This document shows, piece after piece, positions 55,366 through 64,000 of a DNA stretch of 64,000 bases (its first letter is position 1; each line of letters starts with the position of its first letter). The notes below the pieces were generated by a model, which did not search any database, was not told where the DNA came from, and saw only the letters and a list, made by a program, of their open reading frames with translations. Where the stretch lies: the NCBI RefSeq assembly GCF_016920785.2, contig NW_024609880.1, forward strand, positions 55,990,121-56,054,120. The letters are read 5' to 3'. Source of the stretch: Ixodes scapularis. Lineage: Eukaryota > Arthropoda > Arachnida > Ixodida > Ixodidae. A program made the position numbers and the translations under genes.

Positions 55366-55690
55366 TTCTCCGCCCAGATGTAGCGCTAGAGGTCCGGACC
55401 TGGTGCCAAAGTTTCAGTGCTAATTGTTATCTTATTCAATAGTTACAAATTGTAACAAGTTATAAGTGATTTTCTGGAATTCCTAATGGAAAATGGGTCC
55501 CATTCTCGCCCGTTTTCGGTAACTGGTGTTATAGAGCTAAATGCATTCGAGAACTGCGTCGGCCGTCGTCATTTTCCCATTAAAATGTTCAAAAAATCGC
55601 ACAACTCTTTGGATCAAATACCGGTTAGTGCTGAAATTTTGGCCTCTGCTTCGCACCTCTCGTGCTATATTTTGGCGGAGAATGAACATT
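55366..55690. mobile_element. TIR element, ~325 bp
   Basis: CTCATTCTCCGCC at the left and GGCGGAGAATGA at the right. The left region (GATGTAGCGCTAGAGGTCCG) recurs at 19637, next to CCGGACC. No coding region recognised. Confidence 0.55.
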
Positions 55691-56017
55691 TGGTCATGCG
55701 TAGTGGAACCTTTGATACTGCATAGAACATTAAAGGTAGTTTGAGGAGGTGTCTGAGATCGCCTGAATATGGCTATAGCTAATTCTGTTGGCTCTACGCA
55801 TCCTAGAAATTCCTAAATCATGACGATACTTGGCTGATTTTCACATTTAAAAAGGCATTCAAAGATCGCAACACACCAAGGTGATCTCCGGCAATGGGAA
55901 GGACATAGTTTCGAAATCAGGACCACTGTCAGTGAATGGCGAGCGAAGGATGCTCGCGCCCCTGAGCCCTGGAACCGCGGAGTGATATCTCGAATGCGCG
56001 CGCGGCTCGTTGGCCAT

Positions 56018-56300
56018 ATTAGCGCCGAGATGTTTCGGTGGCGCCCATGGTTTCCCTCCGTGACGTCGCGACTGGGATTTGCCTCGCCGTGACGTCACCA
56101 GTTGTTATTCTGGCTACTTACCATCGGGTGCAACGACGAATTCGATGGTGTGTTTAAAAAGCACAGTAAAAGCTAGGAGCCATCGCAATCCGAAACTAAC
56201 ACCGTCAAAGTTGACAATCTGACAGTGCTCATATGCCCGTGGTTTGGCCAATCGTGGAAAGCTGACCACAGCGACGCTTTTGGCCGCGCACATCGCTAAT
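56018..56300. mobile_element. MITE, sister of 32131-32409
   Basis: ATTAGCGCCGAGATGT to CATCGCTAAT. Shares GCCAATCGTGGAAAGC and the GCGACGCTTTTGGCCGCGCA block with the 32-kb copy. Its right end is directly next to the insertion at 56307. Confidence 0.7.
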
Positions 56301-56306
56301 ACAGCC

Positions 56307-56556
56307 TAGGGTGCCTTCATGTGCGCTTTGCTTAGGGTGGTGGCATCTCGCCATTTTTTCTCACACGTTTATTTTCATTTTTTGTTCAGAAGCGCGTGAA
56401 AGAGCGTGGCCCTGCACGCGTTTGTGGCATTGACTGTATTATGGCGACATTTTGTTTTCGTTGATTTCTTTGTATTTTCCCCGTGAGCGCACGCTGTCGG
56501 CATCGTGTACTACAAAGGGTGGCATCACCCTAAACAGAAGGACATTGAGGCACCCT
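56307..56556. mobile_element. MITE with ~9-bp target duplication
   Basis: 250 bp with ends TAGGGTGCCTTCATGTG and CATTGAGGCACCCT. AATACAGCC lies on both sides (56298-56306 and 56557-56565). A 9-10 bp duplication suits Mutator-like elements. An inverse copy is at 45875-46122. Confidence 0.8.
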
Positions 56557-56689
56557 AATACAGCCCGGACTGCGACTCAACCCAGCGACAGCCGCGCACG
56601 AGAGCTGACAACCAAACACATCACTCCCGCAAAAAAAGAAAATAAAAGTTATGGCGCGTTTGGTATGAGACGATTATTGCGGTATTATC

Positions 56690-57545
56690 ATTATTTTTTT
56701 TATTTATTTAGGAATACTACTGGCTCCAGTCAAGGAGCCATGGTAGGAGTGGGTACAAAACATGTATACAAGATGCAGATTTATCAATAAAAACTCAATT
56801 AAGTATGAATTCAAGAGCAGATACAAAATTAGCAACAGTTGTGTTAACGACGACATCATTTGGTAGCTCGTTCCATTCTTGAATTGCCCGAGGGAAGAAA
56901 GAATATCTAAAACAGTCGTTTTTGAACCTGTATTGTTTTAACGCTCTTGTGTGGTTTAGACGTGAGGACCCGGTCGATAATGGTTGTATATAGTTAGAGC
57001 TTTGAACATGAAGAGTGCCATTAAGAATATTGAACAACAATCTTAATCTATCAATTTTCGCTCTCATTTGCAACGGTTGAAGCTTCGCTCTAATAACTAA
57101 TTCGGTGGACGATATTTCTCTACGATAATCATTAAAAATAAACCGAGCAGCTAACTTTTGGATACTTTCAAGCTTGTTAATACCATTTAGTGTGAAAGGA
57201 TACTGAACTAGCATATTCGAGCACAGGCCTAATAAAACTTTTATAAGCAATAATTTTAGTGTCAAAATCAGCATATTTTAATTTCCTACGACACGCAAAC
57301 AAAGTGCCCCTCGCTTTGTTAACCGTTAATTCTAAATGCTGGTTCCAGTTCAGTTTATTGTTAAAAAGAAGTCCTAAATACTTGTACTCCTCGACCCGCT
57401 TTATACTGGTTGTCCATCCAGTAGGTAACTAAATTGAATTGGCTTTTTTTTAGAGGACACTGTCATGACGGCTGTTTTAAAAAAATTTAACTTCATTTCC
57501 ATTTTTATTACTCGAGCATGTTCCATCTCCGTGAGAAATTAATGT
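56690..57545 (-). mobile_element. 3' end of a non-LTR (LINE) retrotransposon
   Basis: The minus frame 57274-56795 reads INKLESIQKLAARFIFNDYR, then FFPRAIQEWNELPNDVV, the conserved C-terminal thumb and tail of Jockey/CR1-type reverse transcriptases (LE-x-IQ-x-AARFI; SFFPR-x-I-x-WN-x-LP). Upstream, in other frames, come VMTVSSKKKPIQFSYLLDG and YKYLG-type residues, so there are frameshifts. The 3' UTR ends in AATAAATAAAAAAA near 56695. It is 5'-truncated and dead. Confidence 0.9.
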
Positions 57546-58259
57546 TTTTTTTTTTCTTTTGCCTACTTTTATTTGATTGGATCATCTACAAAAGCATACA
57601 CATTTTGTACTAACGTGGTTTGCAATCTCAACGAAATGTCGCTTTTGTATTAGTCACATGACGTCCTGGCTGTCGGAACAATGTTTCTCGATGTGTTCGA
57701 TCTTCGATTGGCTTTTTAATAGAAAAATCGGCTGCGCATAGTTTTGGTTTATGGATTTCTATAGGATGCTTAGAGCCCGCAGAGTGAGTTATCGCCATAT
57801 TTCGACGAGCCTAAAAACCTCTTCAGGGCACATAGTACCGGACGGTCGTGGCGCTTGGGTGGCTTCGAGTTTGAACTGATAATGCTGCTGGGTTTCAGAG
57901 ATATATCAGGAAACATCTCGAGGTCTCGGATGGCCATGCGCCACGTCGACCTTGATGTGCGCGAGGCCTGGGAGTATTTCTGCGAAAGTATAGGTGTTCC
58001 TTTGGGCCTGTGAACAAGGCAGAAAGTTTCGTTTATGAGTGGTTTCCGCGCGCCGAAACCGTTTTAATGGCCCTGTACAACCGTTTTAATGGCCCTTTTG
58101 TAGTGAAGGACGAGCTAGTGGTTTGTCGTATTTTGTTGTTTTTGAGTGACTTGTCTCGTTCTTGTCTACAATGAAGGGTTAAAGCAGGCAATAAAAAATA
58201 AATTGAAAAATGATAGGCAATTATGTTGCATATACACTCTTAACCTCGTTCTACATAAG

Positions 58260-58500
58260 ATCCACTTAGTAAGTGGAACTTTTTTGCAAGAAAGTTCCGC
58301 TTCTTTCAGGTGGAACGGCGTTGCATATACCCCGAAAAATACACGGAACACTGTTCCACATATTTTTATGGCATTCTAAATGGAACGATGTTCCAATTAT
58401 AAACGATTTGCCCTTATGTGGAACCATGTCCCACTTATAAATGATTAGCCTTTATGTGAAACAATGTTCGACTTATAATTGTGTAGCTTTTCTGTGAAGC
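58260..58500. repeat. Minisatellite, 38-bp period
   Basis: TGGAAC(G/C)ATGTTCCA-type palindromes recur at 58344, 58381, 58419, 58457 and 58495. Units end in ...CCTTTATG. A looser start lies at 58260-58320. Confidence 0.85.
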
Positions 58501-58519
58501 CGTGCATTATCCCCCGGGG

Positions 58520-58740
58520 CTCCAATCTTGACATTTGGCGAAAACGTCGGCGAGGAATTCAACCGCTTTGATGGGTCAGCGCCAAGGTCAAGCGCTGCAC
58601 CGGCCAATCATGGCCGCCGAGTTCCTCACGGACGTTTCCGCCAAGTGTACAGATTAGAGCCCCAAGTGGGACGCGGTGTGTCGTGGTGCAATACCAGTCC
58701 CGTGTGTCCTCGTGTTATCCCGCCGGCCTACTTATGCAAG
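58520..58740. other. CpG-rich segment with possible first exon
   Basis: ATGGCCGCCGAGTTCC at 58610 has a fair Kozak context (CCAATCATGG). It gives a 15-residue frame ending in TAG, or a donor at CCAA|GTGTAC. This could be a promoter with a first exon, but no downstream exon is identified. Confidence 0.2.
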
Positions 58741-58799
58741 CATGACAGAAATCAAATGCCACATATTTTTTTGGAAACATTAGCTGTTTATTGAGCCAC

Positions 58800-61750
58800 T
58801 CCTCCTGGCGCCCTGGGCCTCTTGCACCGCAGTTCGCATGGTTTCTGAATCAGCCTAAGTCCAATCTGATTTGATAACATGGCTTACTCCAGTTCCGTAT
58901 GGCCTAAGCTTCAACACAATGCCTGCAAAAGGATACGACAAAAATTCACGCATGAGACCAAGGCAAACAAAACAGGTTTAATATAAGCCAAGAGCACTTT
59001 CTAATGTCACCGTTTTATGACATATATTTCCTATCCATCTACAAACGCGGGAGAAAAAATATTGCCGCCCTTAAAATACTCTAATATAACTGCATGAAAA
59101 CGTATAATGTGCTCGTAACACTGGAATCCGCTTGCGATAAGTGCCTTAACAAGAAAATTGAAGTCTTGTTTTAGAAACCTCATGGAGCCTTTTAAGAGCC
59201 TTTGAAATTTGGAAACTATGACATATGAACAAATACATTTGAAGTACAGAATCGCTATAATCTGCGATGACTGCTGCCATAAAGTAATGTTTCCTCTGAG
59301 TTAAAAAATGCATTATACAAAACTTGTACTAACTCCTCTTAACAGGAAGAACCTAAATAATTACCGCAGGCAACAGTTTTTCCTTGGGTAATAATAAAAT
59401 GGCATGCCAGACCAAAAGTGATGCGAATGGTATCCTCACAAAATAGATGAACGCCAGCCCATTCATGCACAGCAGGCTAATGCAGAAAAACAACTGCAGG
59501 CACTTGTTCTTAGGCTAGCAACATGACAGTTTTTCACTTTCAACACTGTTCATATAGTTAACCTCCATATGCCACTGCTTCACTTTTGGATTGGCAGTTG
59601 TTGGCTGCACTGTCATTGCACAATTAATAAAAATGCGAGCCTGTGGCAATGTAAGTTTTTTTACAACAGCGCTCTGTGCTATCAAAGAAAACCTGAAGCG
59701 GTTTTGTATTTGAGGAAAAAACACTTAAATCGTCTTTATGTCACGTTCAGGATCATGAATATCAGGATGATTTTCAATTTCGCGCACGGAGGCTGCTGAG
59801 AGTCATTCGAAAAGTACCGATGAAGCCTCTCCTTCCCGGAGCATGACGCCATAGCAGTTTACAGAATCTCCGCTACCGCGCATCTTCAGCGCCTGCCAAA
59901 GCTATGCACGCGCACTCCTGCTATATTCAAAAAGGTCAGAGAAAGAAGTAACGACTGGTGTCAGTGCAGAGGAATATACCTGACAAGCTTGCAATTGCAC
60001 GCGCTGCCCACACGAGCGACATTCATGATGTAACGACTGACCAGAGGTTTTTCGTGTTTTCTCGCGTTTAGTAACATCTTTGGGGAAACCGAACGTGATA
60101 TTCGCGTTCACGAGATAAAAATACTCTTTAAAATTCGCCTCTCTCTCGTTTTTTTTTTTTTAAGAAACTCTTCAGCTTCCCTTTAAAAAATGTTGTGGTT
60201 CAAGAAATTAATGATGATGAAGAAACCAAATAAAAGATGCTTAAAGTGCCAGCTTTTAAAAACCCCAAGAAACCTGGCTTTCAGCAGAAGTTGGTGATAC
60301 TTTCTGTCATAACAGCGTCCTCAAATAAAATGTTAATAAACGTTAGGATATTCTTTTTCTTAACAAATGTGGAAAAAGTTACCTCATTCTGTGAATTTTG
60401 TTCGCTTGAACGTGTAACAATTTTGATATTGCCTTGAAGATTGACTTCAGAAGAAATTCCTCACAATCAATTTATATGAGAATGCAGAACAACTGAATTT
60501 TAATGGAGAGAAGTGCCTCTTAACTAGGTAACACACAACAAGAGACATACATAAAAACTTGAATAATCTCCTTCCCCAGGTATACTGCTGTCTGCAACCA
60601 TTTCACTAACTGAATTTGTTGGAGGACCCTACAGCCTTCTACTATACAGTCGTAGTCGACAAAGGCTGAAATGACCAAGTGACAACCGAAAGATTCTAAT
60701 TGCACTGCCACGACACGAGAAATTGAATTAGCAACAAGTGATAGCACGCAGACGAGATTGCAGTGTCAGGCTATCTGACTCAGCCCGATTATGGTTAAGA
60801 ACTGCACACCTTTGCTGCACAGATGCTGCTTTTCGGCTTGTTTATAGCTACCATTATGTGAGCTTGTTGAGGCACCTGACAATATTATTTGACAGGGACA
60901 AAGAACACAAACCGATATAATGGAGGAAAGGACAGTATGCGTAGTTGGTAGAAACACGTAAACCTGAGTGACATTGGGGTGCAGCTAAACACGGAGAAAC
61001 AACAAGCTGGGTCGCATAGCAATTACCATGGCACGCTCATCCTCATACAATCTGTCACTGCTGTTTTAGCATCTCGCGTCGAGGCACAACCCCAGAATAT
61101 TTCGGTCATCGCACTGTCATTTCATCTTGCACTGATAACGACTGGAAACGACCCCTAACATGCCCAAGGGCAGAGCATAAAAAGAAGCAATTTACTAAAC
61201 TAAATGCGATAAAAAAAAAACAGTTTTGAAATACAAAAACATACCTTCAGCTTAAAACCTACCATAAAAAATCATTATGCAGAACCTCAAGCTTCTAGAA
61301 CAGACAGACAACAAGCCTGGTTTTTCAGAAAGATTATATATCAAGTAATTTCTTACGCTAAGAGCCAAAACGTAGCAAAGTGTTATACAATACATTTCCA
61401 TGCTTTATTATTGCTATTGATTTTTTCAGCATAAACTTGTGGTCATTTCCATTGTTCAAAGCTCTTCAGTAGAGAACTATAAATGCACGCAATTACCCCC
61501 TAAAACTTCTGATTTATAAATGCGGATTCTTATCGTTATGAAGCGTTTACGACAAAAACCTGCATTAACGACCGGTTGAACTTAGTATAAACGTTGCAGA
61601 AAAATAAGGGTCTGTATTCAGCTGTGTCAAAAGACATAATCTAATGTAATAATTGTGTGCCTTTATTGAACACTACTCAAATAGTTTTAACTAAAGAGAA
61701 TGAAAACAAGTGTATACTGAAAGAATGAATAAAAATGACGAAACCTAGAA
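58800..61750. other. AT-rich stretch with no recognised feature
   Basis: About 3 kb of moderately AT-rich sequence with only short frames, no inverted repeats of note and little transposon signal. TTTTTTTTTTTAAGAAACTC...CTTCCCTTTAA at 60152-60186 resembles one end of a TTAA-type MITE. Confidence 0.4.
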
Positions 61751-61844
61751 CTCTGTTGAATGCCTTCCCTGTGTTTCGCCATCGAGTGGAAGAGGTTTTC
61801 TTGCCCTATATTTATATTAGAAACAAGTGTGATGTCTGTCCAGT

Positions 61845-61930
61845 GGCGGATCCAGAGAGGGGGAGGGGGGCCGGGGGCCCGAGCCCTTCTTGAGACATAT
61901 TATCCCAGCCCCCCCCCCCCCCCCCCCCGC
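61845..61930. mobile_element. Terminus of a CAGTGGCGGATCC-type repeat
   Basis: CAGTGGCGGATCCAGAGAGG followed by G-rich and C-rich blocks, a terminus widely seen in animal DNA-transposon MITEs. The other end is not seen. A C20 run is at 61909-61928, followed by (CA)n. Confidence 0.45.
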
Positions 61931-62435
61931 ACACACACACAGACATACACACCGCAAAGTTTCGCAAACAACCTGCCGCGAAAATTTGATGGATTCTACA
62001 CGTTTGTATTCGAGCACAGGAAATTTGAACTTTCAAAGGTCGAAATTTGAACATTTTACAGTCAAACCTCTGAGATGTTCGTCCAAATCATGTACTGGTG
62101 TTGGGCCCCAAGCGTGAAAGCGCTCCTTCATCCTCAAGACAACGCGGCGTAAAAAGTAAAAGGATCAATAATAATAATAATAAAAATAACGAGCTTGTTT
62201 TTATTTGACAATGGGCTTTAGAGTAGCGATCTTCACCGTCGTCCTCGGGAAGCTTCGGCCGACCCGAGCGGATTAAACGTAGCCATCCCTAAACAAAAGA
62301 AAGAATGTCGAAAATAAGCTGATTTGAACACGTCAGAAATATGACAGCCTTCCGCGGGCGTCAGGGTGATTGGTCTTTGAGGATCATTACTTTCCTTCGG
62401 GCATCCTGTCCAGGCGAGCTGCCTTCAAGCTACCA

Positions 62436-62696
62436 TTAGCACTTCTGAGTGGGAAAGGCTACAGATAACCAACCTTGAAAACCTTTTGTTGCCATTCTCA
62501 AGAATTCACTCAGAGAGGCAAAACGAGAGGAGCTAGCGTTATTCTGAACAATATCAACGCAGGTCCACGCGTAGGGCCATAGAAAAAATGTTTGGCTTAG
62601 ACGATGGCGGTCAAGCTTACGCCCAATGGCCATTGTGGTTAGAGTTTGCTTCTGTATGGCTTCCGAGCCGACCAAGTCTTGGTTGTCCATTTCCAC
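62436..62696 (-). other. Unassigned minus-strand frame
   Basis: 86 residues with FASLSEFLRMATKGFQGWLS near the end. A donor GGGC|GTAAGC lies inside it. No domain is recognised; it could be an exon or chance. Confidence 0.2.
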
Positions 62697-62808
62697 CTTA
62701 TCGGATACATCAAATGCACCGCAGCGAAAATGGTAAGCCTCTTTATATTGCCCTTAGCTTATTTACTTGTTGGTGAGCGCGTTGGTAATGATGAAATGTT
62801 CAAAAGGT

Positions 62809-62880
62809 TTATACATAAAGGCAGGGGACTGGACAACACATCTTTCACGTGTTGTACCGTCCCCTGTCTTTATGTATAAA
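62809..62880. ncRNA. 72-bp hairpin, possible small-RNA precursor or MITE
   Basis: Arms TTATACATAAAGGCAGGGGA...GGACAACAC and GTGTTGTACCGTCCCCTGTC...TATAA pair over about 31 bp with a few mismatches and a ~9-base loop. The size suits a pre-miRNA, but a tiny foldback element is equally likely. Confidence 0.3.
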
Positions 62881-64000
62881 ACTCTATGTTTATTTAGTGC
62901 TTGTTTTTTCTGGTTATATGTCAAAACAACCGAGTCAGGCTAAAAGTGTAGTCAGAACATAACCTGATAAAATATTCGAATTTATTTCGTCGGCCTCATT
63001 CTACCACGCATTCTGGTGTAGAGCTTTTTGGCAAATGTTTCGTCACCATAATAGCCAACGCACAAATTTCTTCTGGCAGTCTCAAAATCTTAAATTTATT
63101 ATAAGAATCCGAAAGAGATGTTGTCCAACTGAACTCGACGCCCGTGATCAGAGGTTCTGTCACACATGAATAGGGTTCCGTCTTATTGATAAATACTGAA
63201 AAATCTGAAAATTAACCACCAAACTGGTTCTACCAACAACAACAAAAAAGATTCAGGGGAAGAAATTTTGTATTACAGCTTTATTTTGTTTTGAACGGGA
63301 GCACCGCCCACACTGAGCCGTCCGCGAGGCTGCTTATTCCTCTGGACTCCTTATCGCGTTTCTTTTATCGCTACGCGATTTACGCGCATGCTCCATTGGA
63401 GGTAAGGGAATCCTATGCCCTTTCTCCTTCAACATACTTAAGTCCTGATAAACTCCAATTTTTTTGCGAGTCAGGCTGGTCAACCTCCAGATCGCCGTCT
63501 AGCTAGCTCGAGACTTTCATTGCTTCGAGCGCGTTTCAAAGCGTTGGTGCTGCCTCTCATAGGTTCGGTGGGGTTTCGTGTTTCCGGGGTGTATTTTCCC
63601 TAGAATTCGTGGATGCGTTTTCGGTGTTTACTTTTTCCCGCAGATTTGGTGTTCTCCGTGACAACTTTTGGTGTTGGTCGAAAACACGGTTTTCTTCGGA
63701 AATTACATTAAAGAAAATGAGGCATGTGATTCCCTAACCTCGGCGGAACATTCGCGTGACCCGAATAATCGAAAGACATCCCCGTACCGACGAGGAAGAG
63801 AAACGAGATGTGGGGATCCAGATCAAAAACCAGCCTCGCGAATAGTACATTGGAGACTGCATTTTGTACCAAAATAAAAAAAAAAAAATAAAAAAAAATT
63901 TCCTTCCCGCAAAGTTTTTTTTTTTTTTTTTTTGATTATTCAAGGACTGATTTTGATAAAACCTACTTGAGCGTTAATTTTCGTGGTTTATCAAAATTCA

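Noticed and set aside
56795..57274. 159-residue frame as a host gene
   Set aside because: It is the C-terminal part of a LINE reverse transcriptase, with frameshifts just upstream and a poly-A-like tail.

Overview
This is a window of animal nuclear DNA, not a bacterial or phage region. Long introns, canonical GT-AG exon borders, tRNA-derived SINEs and a dense layer of nested DNA transposons and retroelements show this. Most open reading frames are short and random. An arthropod, probably a chelicerate such as an ixodid tick, fits best: a MADF-BESS gene, a C16orf89-type gene, Penelope, hAT and THAP/TTAA elements, large TE-filled introns and G/C homopolymers. The organism is an inference, not a demonstration.

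Two split protein genes can be read. On the + strand (about 5.2-8.55 kb) are the last three exons of a MADF-BESS DNA-binding protein; its first exon(s) are not recognised. On the - strand (41.5 down to 17.7 kb) are seven phase-compatible exons of a C16orf89/UPF0764 (DUF4735) homologue, with introns of up to about 9.6 kb; its signal-peptide exon was not found. A short Wnt-like fragment (16.6 kb), an unassigned exon-like segment (36.8 kb) and a degenerate THAP domain (22.6-22.8 kb) are weaker coding signals. One well-folded tRNA-Thr(TGT)-like sequence lies at 23.5 kb, and a tRNA-Val(CAC)-like sequence with a duplicated T arm at 22.5 kb.

Region by region. 0-5 kb: SINE and MITE fragments, a foldback, and a TA-flanked element with a 220-bp polypurine tract. 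5-8.6 kb: MADF-BESS gene with a hAT MITE and a Harbinger-like MITE in its introns. 8.6-17 kb: a 16-bp minisatellite, a 190-bp duplication, simple repeats and a 126-bp palindrome. 17.7-41.5 kb: the C16orf89-like gene. Its introns hold a TTAA-flanked THAP-bearing element (21.65-23.88), a mariner-like element carrying a second satellite-bearing element (25.35-27.24), a Penelope retroelement broken by three insertions (30.4-33.2) and three consecutive foldbacks (33.3-35.9). 42-56.6 kb: MITEs, a SINE, a 67-bp minisatellite, and a second hAT copy with its own nested insertion. 56.7-57.5 kb: the 3' end of a LINE. 58.3-58.5 kb: a 38-bp minisatellite. 59-64 kb: mostly AT-rich unique DNA with one small hairpin.

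The mobile elements are mostly non-autonomous and nested. Target-site duplications (8 bp for hAT, TTAA, TA, TAA, about 9 bp) and interruption of one element by another give a relative order of insertion. The most unusual pieces are the transposon-like units that carry CRE/E-box-rich cruciforms and minisatellites between short terminal inverted repeats.
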